A stretch of 64,000 bases of DNA from the NCBI GenBank assembly GCA_963779095.1, contig CAVZWU010000017.1:172000-235999 (forward strand), in the 5' to 3' direction. Below, one piece after another: positions 53,298 through 63,946 of the stretch. Below the pieces are notes generated by a model. That model was not told where the DNA came from and did no database searches. It saw only the letters and a program-made list of their open reading frames with translations. The translations under genes and the position numbers were made by a program. How positions within the stretch are numbered: position 1 is the first letter of the stretch; each line of letters starts with the position of its first letter. The stretch is from Roseiarcus sp963779095. GTDB lineage: Bacteria > Pseudomonadota > Alphaproteobacteria > Rhizobiales > Beijerinckiaceae.

Positions 53298-56261
53298 CTA
53301 TGGCCCCGGCGTGGCAGCTCGGTCGAGCGCGGACAGCCGATCCAGCGCTTCCCGCAACACCGCGGCCGCGTGACTCCGATCATCGGCGGACATGGCGTCG
53401 AGATCGAGGTCGATCCTGAGGCTGGGGCGTTTCAATCCGCGCTCCGCGGCGAGATGCGCATAGGTGTCGACGACTTGGTAGGTAGAGACGGGATGGGCGA
53501 TGCCTTTGACCGAGATCTGCCCACGCTCCTCGCAATAGATCCGGTCGCGAACGTGCGCGTAAGTCTCGTAAGAGATAAGTATCTCGCCGGGTGTCGTCGC
53601 AGCCTCAAGCCGCGATGCGAGGTTCACGCCGCCTCCGATGATGGTGTAGTCCATCCGTTCCTCGCTGCCGAAGTTCCCGACGGTGCAGTACCCCGTATTG
53701 ATTCCAATCCGGCACTGGAGGGGCTTTTCGATGCCCGACGCCCGCCAAACGTCCTGCAGCTGACGCATCCTCGTCCGCATGGCGATGGCCATTTCGACGC
53801 AGGCGAGGGCGTCCTCACCAACTCCGCGTGTCTCCGGATCGCCAAAGAAAATGACGATGGCGTCGCCGACGTACTTGTCGATCGTCGCTCCGAAGGAAAG
53901 GGCGATCTTCGACATCTCGGTTAGATAGTGGTTCAACAACCGTGTTAGGTCCTCGGATTCCAGCCTATCCGCCGTTTCGGTGAAACCCGCGATGTCCGAG
54001 AAAAAGACAGTCAGTTCTTTCCGGCAACTCGCGATTTTGACTTCCTGCTTTCCGGCGAAAATCGAATCGTAGACCTGAGGCGAGAGATATTTCGCGAGCT
54101 GGCTCGAGAGATGCTCCAAGGCCTTGGTCTTGTCCGCCAGCAGGTTCTCACGCTGCTTCAACTCGGTAATGTCCGAGTAGACCGCGACCGTGCTGCCATC
54201 TTCAGTCTTGCGCTCGCTGACCAGGATCCAGCGACCGTCGCTGCGCTGCTGGACCAGCGGGCCGCCTGGTTCATGGTGGCGGGCCAGGCGTTCTCGGACC
54301 CACTCCTCAACCCGGCCCGCGGCGTCCTTGATGTTCCCGTGCTCGGCGGCCTGTCGAATGATGCTTTCGAACGTCATGCCTGGCGAGATTTCCGCCCCGC
54401 CGTCAGGGTAGAGGATCGTCCTGTACTTGCTGTTGCATATGACCAGGCGATCCTCACTATCGTAGAGGGAAAAGGCCTCGGAGATGCTTTCAATCGCGAC
54501 CGCCAATCGCTGGCGACCCGCGCGAATTTCCGTCTCATTCGACCTCTGCACCTCGATAGCCGTGTCCCGAAAGACGCCGAGCGCCTCTGCCATTCGGCCG
54601 ATTTCGTCGGTGCGGTCGCGACCCGGCACTTCAATCGAAGTGTCGCCTGCGGCGAGGCCGGTCATCGCCGCGGTGATATTCTCAATGGGTCTCACCACCT
54701 GGGGCACCACGTACCGCAAAGCAATCAGGGCCGCTCCCAGCGCGCTCAGAGCGGTGATGAGAAGGAGCAGGATCTGGCCATTGCTGATGGCCTGGGCGGC
54801 GCTCTGCGCCGCCGCGTCACTGTTGTTCCGGGCGGTCTTGACGAGTTCCGCCACCTCCTCGCCGAGACGCAGGACGAGCGAATTGTTGGCCTCCAAGGAC
54901 GCCTGAGCAAGCGCGACCTCGTGTAGCTCCCGGCGTCGCCGATCGAAGACGTTCTGCTCGGACGCGCCAGACGCGATCAGCTTCTTCGCGAGGTCCTTGA
55001 GCGCAACGCCATCGACGGCGCCCGGAACCTGGGCGAGCAGCTTACTCATGCGGTTCGCGGCCCCGACGAAGCGTTCCTGAAGGGGTTTAATCGAACTCGG
55101 GTCGGGAATGCTGACAGCCTCGTTCAGCAGACCCACCGCGAGGTTGCTCTCCGCGCTCAGCGTTAGCAGCGCTTGCAGGGTATTCACCCCACCCTCGACC
55201 AGGTCTTTGATCGCCTTCGTATTGTCTGCCGTCACCTTCTCGCTGGTGGTCACGAGGTCGAAACCGACGTCATCCACCATCGGAGCGAGCGCATCAAGCA
55301 TGGCGCCATGCGCGACCTCCACCGCCGCCGCCATCGTATCCCGATTGACCGGGAGCGCGCCCTGCGTACCGCCGGCGGTCCGAAACTCTCGCAACCGGGT
55401 CTCGAAGAGGTTATCCGCACGGCTACCGAGCGCAATCAGCGCCTCGCTCGCCTAACTCAGCCGCTCGTTCCGAACCGACTGGGGTAATCCCTTGAGATTC
55501 CGCTCGATCGCGGCCGCCGCCGCAGAGAATTGCTCGTGGATGGGCGGCATCAAAGCGGGATCGTCGATGTACGCCGCCTCCACCAGCAAGCCCGCCGCCT
55601 GGTTGCCGTCGGCGCGCAGGGTCAGCAGCGCCTGCAAAACATTCACCCCGCCCTCAACCAGGCCATTGATCGCTTCCTTGCTCTTGGCCGTCACCTTCTC
55701 GCTGGTGATCACGAGATCGAAGCCGGCATCGTCCACCAAAGGGTCCAGAACGTTTTGGAGCTTTTCTTGCAAGACCGCGAGATCGGCGACCGCGGTTTTC
55801 TTTTGCGCGCTTAATCGCAGGCGCCGCTCGACAGCTTCATCCAGCGCATTGAGCTCGGTTGCGATCTTGCCTTCGATCTCGATCAGATTGGCGAATCTCA
55901 ACTCGGCCACGGGCGTGGCCTTCAACCCCTCGGTCAAGGCGGAAAGTTCATTAAGCTTCTGAACCAGCTTCACGTGTTCCTGGATCTGCTCCTCTTCGTT
56001 GCGGCTCGCGATAACGGCTGGAGCCATGGCCGTGAGCTCGGCGCTCTTTTCGGCGAGGCGGAGCGACGCCGCCATGCCGACAATGCCCTCCTCGTTGATC
56101 CGCCTCTCCGACCTGTCAATCTCGGTGAAGGAGTACCACGCGACAGCGCTGGCGACTGCGGTCAACATGGCCATCGCGCCAAAGGCCAGGAACAATTCGG
56201 CCTTGATGCCAAAGGTCGCCTTCCTGCCGTTCTGCTTGCGACCCACGGTGGCCAACCTCAA
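53298..56261 (-). CDS. membrane adenylate cyclase with duplicated sensor module, HAMP and PAS; one in-frame TAG
   Basis: The frame is continuous over 987 codons except for a TAG at 55452-55454. Domains in order: transmembrane helix (FGAMAMLTAVASAVAWYSF, about 28-46), a helical periplasmic sensor with two copies of a unit of about 155 residues (VDDAGFDLVITSEKVTA near 177 and VDDVGFDLVTTSEKVTA near 330), a second transmembrane helix (LLLLITALSALGAALIALRY near 500), HAMP (VVPQVVRPIENITAAMTGLA), a PAS domain (SISEAFSLYDSEDRLVICNS), and a class III cyclase domain (VFFSDIAGFTETADRLE, KYVGDAIVIFFGDPETRG). It follows a periplasmic binding protein gene and may receive its signal. The TAG may be mutation or error. 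Confidence 0.85.
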
Positions 56262-56390
56262 ACTGTGCGCCTCGTCATGGACCTCCGAAAGAGGCTCTTG
56301 ATCTGTCCCATGCGCGACGGCATGCCATCGACCGCAGCGGGCCGGCGCTGCTCGGCAAAGAGGCGACGCGCTACACGCCCGTTCGCCACG

Positions 56391-57566
56391 TCAACGCTCA
56401 AGGCGGTCAACCGGCTTGATGCTGCCATCCGCCTGGATCACAGTGAGGAAGACCTGGTGCATGCCCTGGTTGTCGTTCGGCCCGTAGGTAAGCGTGATGC
56501 CGCCGAGATCGAACGTGCCTGTTTCTTTGATGGTCGAAAGCAGCGCCGCTCGCGCAACAGGACCTTTCACCTTCCCCAAGGCTTCGACGACTAATCGGCC
56601 GACGATGTATCCTTCGAGCGAGACAAAGCCGATCTTCGCATCTGAATTCGCCGCCTTGAGCGCCTTTTGGTATCGGGCCACGAGCGGGATGCTCGTGTCA
56701 GCGGGGAATGGCACGACCTGCGTCACAACCACTCCTTTCCCGTCCTCACCCAGTTCCTTGGCGAGCGCGTTGGCGTCGACAAACGAAATGTTGACGAAGA
56801 CCGGATTGATCTTGAGCACATGCGCCAGCTTGATGAACTCCGCGCAGGGTTTGTAGGCGCCGATCATGACGACGGCCTGTGGATCCGCCTGGCGGATCGT
56901 CAGCAGCGCCATCTTCACCGCGGTGGTGTTGCGCTCGTAGGTAGCTTCGGCGACCGGTTTCATGCCGCGCTTTTCCATCGCCTTCGTGACCCCTGAGAGT
57001 CCAGCACGACCGAAACTATCGTCCTGGTACAGGATGGCGATCCGTGAAATGCCGAGGTCAATGGTGAGGTGCTCGATCCAGGTCTCAGTCTCCTGGTCAT
57101 AGGAGCCGCGAATGTTGATCACATTGCCGAGCGCCGGGTTGCGCAGAAAGGCTGCGCCCGTCAGCGGCCCGATAAACGGCACTCCCGCTTGCGTGGCGAT
57201 CGGCTGAGCGGCGTTGGAAGTGGGCGTGCCCACCTCGCCGACGAGCGCGAACACCCCATCATTGTCAATCAGGTGCTCTGTATTGGCAATCGCCCTATCC
57301 GGCTCGTAACCATCGTCGTAGGACACCAACTCGAGCTTGCGGCCGTTAACTCCGCCGACGGCGTTTGCTTCCTTGAAGGCGGCGAGAATCCCCTCGCGCA
57401 TGCCGAGACCCAACGCCGCTGCGGGCCCCCCAAAGGCCGCGGATTGTCCGAACACGATCCGGTCGTCGAACACCCCCGGGTCGGCGTGGGCCGCGACGTC
57501 CATCAGCGAGGTTGCGCCCAGGCCCAGTAGCCAAGCGACCGCGATTCCTCTGAGGGGACTGATCAT
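56391..57566 (-). CDS. periplasmic ligand-binding protein (branched-chain amino acid/amide type)
   Basis: ATG 57566 with GGGAGG upstream gives 391 residues with a signal peptide (RGIAVAWLLGLGATSLMD, then AAHADPG). The mature protein is a type I periplasmic binding fold of the LivK/AmiC class: IVFGQSAAFGGPAAALGLGM, FALVGEVGTPTSNAAQPIAT, and RIAILYQDDSFGRAGLSGV. No permease or ATPase gene is near. Instead a membrane cyclase follows after 129 bases, so it is likely a sensory rather than a transport protein. The ligand is not predictable. Confidence 0.85.
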   Translation of the reverse strand: MISPLRGIAVAWLLGLGATSLMDVAAHADPGVFDDRIVFGQSAAFGGPAAALGLGMREGILAAFKEANAVGGVNGRKLELVSYDDGYEPDRAIANTEHLIDNDGVFALVGEVGTPTSNAAQPIATQAGVPFIGPLTGAAFLRNPALGNVINIRGSYDQETETWIEHLTIDLGISRIAILYQDDSFGRAGLSGVTKAMEKRGMKPVAEATYERNTTAVKMALLTIRQADPQAVVMIGAYKPCAEFIKLAHVLKINPVFVNISFVDANALAKELGEDGKGVVVTQVVPFPADTSIPLVARYQKALKAANSDAKIGFVSLEGYIVGRLVVEALGKVKGPVARAALLSTIKETGTFDLGGITLTYGPNDNQGMHQVFLTVIQADGSIKPVDRLER

Positions 57567-58626
57567 GATACCTCCCTCACGAGGGCGCGTTCCAAACCGA
57601 GGCGGCGACTGCGCCGCCCGCCGGGCGCCCGTTTTTGTCGAATTCGAGCGTAACACTCTGTCCCGCTAAGTTACAACCGAGACCAGGGATCCAATCGAAC
57701 CGCTGGGGGCGGCCATGGCGCCGCGTCGCTCGACCCGGAAAAATGACGGTCCTTTTTCTTGTGAGCACGAACCTTGCCACATGGGGCGGCAACGCGGCGC
57801 GCATTGAGATCAGGCGCATGGGTAGCAGACTCCGCGATGGTTTCGGCCCTGCCGCCCTTGGCTCGCCTTTCCTGCGCCGTTTAGGCGGAGGTCCATGTCG
57901 CGGTCCGGGGTCATTTCGCGTTCCGCACTACCTCACTCGGGACCATTGCGACTTGGGGCATTCGAGGCTCGGAAACCAACGAGCACAGCAATCCGCGCTA
58001 TCTCGAATTTTGGGACAGGCAAATCGAGGACCTGCGCAAGGCGGGGATGCCTGAGGATTGAACACTCGACACGCGGAAGCATTTGCCCGCACGAATGTCG
58101 CCTATCCCTCGAATTGCAACGTCCACCGTCGCGATCGCGAACGGCAGCTTTACGTCGAACTCCGGCCGTCTGCTGCGCGTGACCAAACAATCGGGCGGCC
58201 AGCCGAAGGCCGGAAATTCCCTCGAGAGCCTGCAGGAAATCAGGGCTCGGCGCGATGCACATACTTCGAGACCCACTCAAGAAGGGCAGCCAGTCTCAAA
58301 GCGTTCCAGACGTAGCGACCACTTCGCCATTTCCCCGGGCGCAGCTATCCGGCCGAGTTCGCTACCGCGCGTAAGCGATCGTATTCCGGCGATGCTCGGC
58401 GATCCTCGAGAAGAAATCGCATCGGCAGGTGTTGGCGCAGGGCAACGCCAGCACGGCAAGCGCTCGGGCGGGCAAATAGCGCCCAACCAGCTCGTCTATG
58501 CTCATCCGTGCAGCCGCTGAGCAACCGTCCCAACTTCGATATACATTGGGTCGCGCTTATGCTGTTGTTCGTTGGTAGCGCCCAATCACGGCTCGCAGGC
58601 GCGACCATCGCTGTCGGGGACATGCA
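57567..58626. other. long region with relics only
   Basis: About 1,060 bases. On the plus strand near 57965-58060 the frame IRGSETNEHSNPRYLEFWDR followed by QIEDLRKAGMPED resembles the end of TPR-containing cyclases and is a relic. A minus-strand stretch at 58345-58505 reads SIDELVGRYLPARALAVLAL and, after a one-base shift, RQHLPMRFLLEDRRASPEY, perhaps a small frameshifted gene of unknown family. Nothing else is convincing. Confidence 0.4.
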
Positions 58627-59258
58627 ATGACCACCCGGATGAACATCGCCGTCCGAGGATTGTTCGCGACGCCAGTCGCGGCGCTGGAGGTTCCGGGCGC
58701 CGAGGCGCGCAATGCGGAACTGAGGGCCATCATCCTCAAGAAGCGCGAGACGACTCCGTCGGTTCAGGCTTCCAATGCGGGGGGCTGGCACTCGGACCGC
58801 GAGATCGCCGCCTGGGGCGGCCCTCAGGTCGCCTTCATTCTCGATCTCGCCAAAGAGATGGCCAACCGCTTGACTGCGGATCGAGACGGCAAAGCGGTCC
58901 ACCCGAAATGGAGCGTCATGGCGTGGGCGAACGTCAACGGGCCGGGCGACGGGAATATCTGCCACTATCATCCCGGCGCGTTCTGGTCCGGGACCTATTA
59001 CGTCGCTGACGGCGGCTGCGCCACGGATCCAGTCTCGGCGGCGAGTTCGAAATGCTGGATCCACGCGGGGCCGGTCCCGGAATGTACGCGCCCACTTTGA
59101 AATTCATGGGCGAGGACGGCCAGTCGGTCGGCGCGGCGGAAACCATCCGGCCGCGGCCGGGCTTGCTGTTTCTGTTTCCCTCCTGGCTCTTTCATCAGGT
59201 CCGTCCGTACCGCGGCGACGGTCTGCGCATTTCGATCGCATTCAATCTCAGCGTTTGA
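58627..59258 (+). CDS. 2OG-Fe(II) oxygenase-like protein (TIGR02466 type), one frameshift
   Basis: The product starts with NIAVRGLFATPVAALEVPGA, has GGWHSDREIAAWGG and the iron-site region NICHYHPGAFWSGTYYVADG, then shifts frame near 59040 and continues with MYAPTLKFMGEDGQSVG and LLFLFPSWLFHQVRPYRGDG plus LRISIAFNL. The HxH-type and distal His and the Arg for 2-oxoglutarate are in place. At about 210 residues it fits the family, whose substrate is unknown. It lies just upstream of glpR. Confidence 0.75.
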
Positions 59259-59277
59259 AGACGGCGAGGTCGGTCGC

Positions 59278-60084
59278 ATGTCGGCTCCAGCTTCGCGGGC
59301 GACCAAGAGGCAATCTGAGATCATCGCGCTTCTGCGCCAATCGGGGCGGGTCGCGGTCGAGGATCTTGCCGCTCATTTCGGCGTCGCCTTGCAGACCATC
59401 CGTCGCGACCTCAACGAGCTCAGCGAGGAGGGACGGGTGGTTCGCGTTCACGGAGGCGCGATCGTCGCTTCGGGCGTTGAGAACCTCGCCTACGAGGCCC
59501 GGCAACTCGTCGCGCACGACCAAAAGCGGTTGATCGGAGAGGCGGCGGCCCGGCTGATCCCTGACAATTCATCGCTGTTCATCAACATCGGCACGACGAC
59601 GGAAGAGGTCGCGAAAGCGCTTTCGAGACATTCCGGCCTTCTGGTCATCACCAACAATCTGCATGTCGCAAGCGAGCTGCACCGAAGCAGCGCCATCGAA
59701 ATCTTCCTCACCGGCGGCACCGTGCGGCAGAGCGACGGCGGCATCGTCGGCGCGGTCACAGTCGAGCAGATCGAGCAGTTTCGTGTTGATTTCGCGGTGA
59801 TCGGAACTTCGGCGATCGACCCCACCGGCACCCTGCTGGACTTCGACATTCGCGAAGTCGAGATATCGCGCGCCATCGTAGAGCATGCGCGCAAGATCGT
59901 GCTGGTGTCCGACAGCAGCAAGTTCTCCCGCTCCGCGCCGGTGCGCATCGCGCATCTTTCGGAAATCGACGTGTTCGTCACCGACCGCCTGCCTTCCCCG
60001 GCGATCGCTCGAGCTTTGTCAGCGATGCGAAGTGAAGGTCATCGAGATCGGCGGCCCGGTGGAACCGGACGGCGAGGAACCTAG
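59278..60084 (+). CDS. glpR: GlpR, DeoR-family repressor of the glp operon
   Basis: A DeoR-type regulator: N-terminal helix-turn-helix (RQSEIIALLRQSGRVAVEDL, QTIRRDLNELSEEGRVVRVH) and sugar-phosphate-binding domain (LIPDNSSLFINIGTTTEEVA, LLVITNNLHVASELHR, VDFAVIGTSAIDPTGTLLDF). The last 20 residues are probably shifted: in the next frame the end reads ARALCQRCEVKVIEIGGPVE, which fits better, so an indel near 60020 is likely. GlpR represses glycerol-3-phosphate genes and is released by the substrate. It sits directly before glpD in the same direction. Confidence 0.88.
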   Translation: MSAPASRATKRQSEIIALLRQSGRVAVEDLAAHFGVALQTIRRDLNELSEEGRVVRVHGGAIVASGVENLAYEARQLVAHDQKRLIGEAAARLIPDNSSLFINIGTTTEEVAKALSRHSGLLVITNNLHVASELHRSSAIEIFLTGGTVRQSDGGIVGAVTVEQIEQFRVDFAVIGTSAIDPTGTLLDFDIREVEISRAIVEHARKIVLVSDSSKFSRSAPVRIAHLSEIDVFVTDRLPSPAIARALSAMRSEGHRDRRPGGTGRRGT

Positions 60085-60224
60085 AGCAGGCGCTCGCGAA
60101 ATTCGTTTGATAGTTCGTTTTTTCGCTTGCTCTGTTCGTGCGTTCGTTATAGCTTCTCCCGACCGAAAAAGCGCGCGTTTCGACCAACGGCGACCGCGCG
60201 CTTCGGCTTGGGGGAGGAACTGGA

Positions 60225-61775
60225 GTCTCGGCGCCGCCTGGGCCGACCTTCGACATCGCCATCATCGGCGGCGGCATCAACGGTTGCGGAATCGCCAGGG
60301 ACGCCGCCGGACGCGGCTGGTCGGTCTATCTTTGCGAAAAGGACGATCTCGCGTCCTCGACCTCCAGCGCGTCCACCAAGCTCATCCACGGCGGTCTGCG
60401 CTATCTAGAGTATTTCAGTTTCGTCTGGTCCGCGAAGCGCTGATGGAGCGCGAGGTTCTGTGGCGAATCGCGCCGCATATCGTTTGGCCGCTTCGCTTCG
60501 TCTTGCCTCACAATGCGGATCTCCGACCGGCGTGGCTGCTGCGCATCGGCCTTTTTCTCTACGACCATCTTGGCGGGCGACGACTGTTGCCGCCAACGCG
60601 AACCCTGCGATTGGCCGATGATCCGGCGGGCGAACCGCTCAAGCCGGAGTATACGTTCGGGTTCGAATATTCCGATTGCTGGGTCGAAGACGCCCGGCTG
60701 GTGGTCCTGAACGCTCGTGACGCCGCCGACAAGGGCGCCGTCATCGCGCCCCGCACGCGCTGCATGAGCGGAAGGCGCGAGGGCGGCCTCTGGATGTTGA
60801 CCGTCGGGATGAACTCAGCGGGCAAGTCGAGCAAGATCCGAGCGCGCGCTTTGGTCAACGCCGCCGGGCCTTGGGTCAGCGAAGTCTTGCAGTCGACGCT
60901 CCAGATCCCGCCCCGCCGCGGTGCGCCTCGTCAAGGGCAGTCACATCGTCGTGGGGCGGCTGTTTCGCATGATCGCTGCTACATCCTCCAAAACAAGGAC
61001 CGGCGCGTGTTCTTCGTCATCCCGTTCGAACGGGATTACACCCTGATCGGCACGACCGACCTCGATTACAGCGGCGATCTCGAGCGGTGCAGAGCATCGG
61101 CGGAGGAAATCGCGTATCTCTGCGACGCGGCGAGCAGCTACTTCCGGGCGCCGGTCACCGCGACCAGGTGGTGTGGTCCTATTCCGGCGTGCGCCCCCTC
61201 TATGACGATGGCGCCTCCGAGGCGCAGGCGGCGACCCGCGACTACGTTCTCAAACTCGACGCATCCGGAGGACTCGCCTGCGCTGCTCAGCGTTTTCGGC
61301 GGCAAGATCACCACATATCGCCGGCTGGCCGAGGCGGCGCTGGCGATCCTGTCGCGGCGCCTGCCCCCAGCGCCGCGAACCGCGGGCTGGACCGGTCAGG
61401 ACCGCTGCCCGGCGGCGATTTTCCGACCGACGGCTTCGACGCGCTGGTGAGCTCGACGGCGTGCGCGCTATCCTTTTCTCCGCGGGAACGGCGCGCCGTC
61501 TGGTGCGCGCTTACGGCACACGGGCGGAAAAGCTGCTGGGCGGGGCAAAGACGCAATCGGATCTCGGCCGGACGTTCGGCGCCGACCTGACCGAGGCCGA
61601 GGTGCGCTATCTCGCGAAAAACGAATGGGCGATGAGCGCCGCCGACATCGTTTGGCGGCGCTCCAAGCTCGGATTGCGGATGTCGGAGGCGGAGGTCGAG
61701 GATCTCGACGCCTATCTTGGAGCTTTGCAGGCTCGGCCACAAACGGCTGATCGAAGGGGGGCAAGCGTCGGGTGA
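60225..61775 (+). CDS. glpD: glycerol-3-phosphate dehydrogenase GlpD, several frameshifts
   Basis: The FAD-binding start FDIAIIGGGINGCGIARDAA is followed, in changing frames, by DDLASSTSSASTKLIHGGLR, REALMEREVLWRIAPHIVWP, CYILQNKDRRVFFVIPFERD, LLSVFGGKITTYRRLAEAAL, and the C-terminal TEAEVRYLAKNEWAMSAADI. At least five indels are needed over 1.5 kb, more than elsewhere. The start is unclear: a ribosome-like GGGGGAGGAA precedes a GTC at 60225 where a GTG or ATG would be expected. GlpD is membrane-associated and passes electrons to quinone. Its stop overlaps the glpS start (GTGA). Confidence 0.88.
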
Positions 61776-62874
61776 CGTTCGTTCTCGAAAATATCTGGCT
61801 CTCGGTCGGGCGAGGAAGCCGTGATCGACGACGTCTCGTTGACGCTCGAGCAGGGCTCGATGAACGTTCTGCTGGGGCCGACATTGCGGGCAAGACCACC
61901 CTGATGCGCCTGATGGCGGGGTTGGACAGGCCGACGACCGGCCGACTTATCGCAGACGGCGAGGACGTCACCGACGTTCCCGTGCGCCGCCGGTCCGTTG
62001 CGATGGTCTACCAGCAATTCGTCAACTATCCCTCGCTTTCGGTTTACGAAAACATCGCCTCTCCGCTTCGAGTCGCTGGCGTGGCCGCGCCGAGATCGAC
62101 GCGCGCGTGAAGGATGCGGCGCGTTTGCTGCGGCTGGAAGGTCTGTTGCAGCGCATGCCGGCGCAATTGTCGGGCGGCCAGCAGCAGCGCACGGCGATTG
62201 CCCGCGCATTGGTCAAGCGGGCCGAACTGGTGCTGCTCGACGAGCCGCTGGCCAATCTCGACTATAAGCTGCGCGAAGAATTGCGCGAGGAATTGCCCCG
62301 CATCTTCGCGCAGACGGGCGCCATTCTGGTCTATGCGACGACCGAGCCGACCGAGGCGCTGCTGCTCGGCGGCACGACCATCACCCTGCACGAGGGCCGG
62401 GTCACGCAAGTCGGGCCGACCGCCCGGGTCTATCGCAGGCCCGACAATATCGACGCCGCGCGGGTCTTTTCCGATCCGCCGCTGAACGAACTCGTCATCG
62501 AGAAGCGCGGCCCTGTCGTCACTCGAAAACGGCCGCAATATGCCTCCCGTCGGCGTCCTGTCGCGTTTGCCCGACGGCGACTACCGCCTCGGCTTTCGCG
62601 TCGACGCGGTGGTGATCGGGGAGGGGCAGTCGTCGGGCCTCGGCTTTCCCGGGCGAGGTGGCGGTGACGGAAATCAGCGGGTCGGAAAGCTTCGTTCATG
62701 TCGACGTCGGCATCGGCGTATGGGTGTGCCTGGCCGCGGGCGCTGCACGAGTGGCAGCCGGGCGCCAAGGTCGACGTCCGCGTCGACGCCAGTCGGGCCT
62801 TTGTGTTCGACGCAGGCGGCAAACTGGCTGACGCCGGCGATGATCGCGAAAACGGCTTGAGGGCGGACCCATGA
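61772..62874 (+). CDS. glpS: GlpS, ABC transporter ATPase for glycerol, frameshifted
   Basis: GTG 61772 overlaps the glpD stop. Segments in different frames give the start TFVLENIWLSVG, Walker A remnant AGKTTLMRLMAGLDRPTTGR, Q-loop VAMVYQQFVNYPSLSVYENI, signature LSGGQQQRTAIARALVKRAE, Walker B LVLLDEPLANLDYKLREEL, and a C-terminal regulatory part ending DAGDDRENGLRADP at 62874. The order of genes (glpD-glpS-glpT-glpP) is that of the rhizobial glycerol ABC system. Four or more indels are present. Confidence 0.82.
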
Positions 62875-63946
62875 CCCGCATCACGCTCGACGGCATCGCC
62901 CACGCCTACGGCGGCAAACCGCGATCCGAGCAGGACTATCCGCTCAAGCCGCTGCATCACGTCTGGGAGCAGGGCTCGGCGTACGCGCTGCTCGGCCCCT
63001 CGGGCTGCGGCAAGACGACGCTGCTGAACATCATTTCCGGCCTCGTCATTCCGTCGGAAGGGCGGCTGCTGTTTGACGATACCGACGTAACCCGTCTGCC
63101 GACCGAAAGGCAACATCGCGCAGGTGTTCCAGTTTCCGGTCATCTACGACACGATGACGGTCGCCGAGAATCTGGCGTTTCCGCTGAAGAACCGGCGGCT
63201 TCCCAAGGCGGCGATCGATCGGCGCGTCGCCGAAATCGCCGAGATGCTCGATTTGACCCGCGACCTCAACGCCGTGCGCGCGGGCTCACCGCCGACGCAA
63301 AGCAAAAGATATCGCTGGGCCGCGGCCTGGTTCGCTCCGACGTCTCGGCGGTGCTGTTCGACGAGCCGTTGACGGTTATCGACCCCGCCCTGAAGTGGGA
63401 GCTGCGCTCCAAGCTGAAGGCCGTCCACCGCGCGCTCGATCTGCTGATGATCTATGTGACCCACGACCAGATCGAAGCGCTGACCTTCGCCGACAAAGTG
63501 ATCGTGATGAATAACGGCAAAGCGGTGCAGATCGGCACGCCCGCCGAACTGTTCGACCGGCCGGAACACACTTTTGTCGGTTATTTCATCGGCTCGCCGG
63601 GCATGAATTTCTTTCCGGCGAACGTGGCGGGCTCGCGGGCCTATGTCGAAGTCGCGAAATTCGGCTGGGCGCCGCTTACCTCGCCCGCCAAAAGGCGGGC
63701 GCGTCCAGATGGGCGTGCGGCCGGAATTCACCCAATTGCCGGGCGGCCGGCGTGCCCGTACAGGCCCGCCCGGGTCGCCGATCTCGGCCGCAAACGGCTC
63801 GCCTATGTCTAGCTCGGCGACCATCAAATCGTCGCCACCGTGCCCCCTGAGATGTCTTCGATCGGCGATCGGCGAAAGTCGTGTTCGATCCCGGGAATAC
63901 TCATGTTTACGTCGACGACGTGCGCGTCGCAGGAACGGCGGCATGA
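62871..63946 (+). CDS. glpT: GlpT, second ABC ATPase of the glycerol transporter, frameshifted
   Basis: ATG 62871 overlaps the glpS stop. The product has TRITLDGIAHAYGGKP, Walker A LLGPSGCGKTTLLNIISGL, Q-loop QVFQFPVIYDTMTVAENLAF, signature region GLTADAKQKISLGRGLVRSD (a degenerate LSGGQ, as is known for this family), Walker B VLFDEPLTVIDPALKWEL, and H-loop YVTHDQIEALTFADKVIVM. Indels near 63108, 63285 and 63690 break the frame. The end is VYVDDVRVAGTAA with a stop that overlaps glpP. Confidence 0.82.

Noticed and set aside
44386..55454. Stop-codon reassignment (TGA or TAG read as sense)
   Set aside because: TGA and TAG end many intact genes in the window (for example ycjX, istB, the SixA-type gene). 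Three isolated in-frame stops are better explained by mutation or base-call error.
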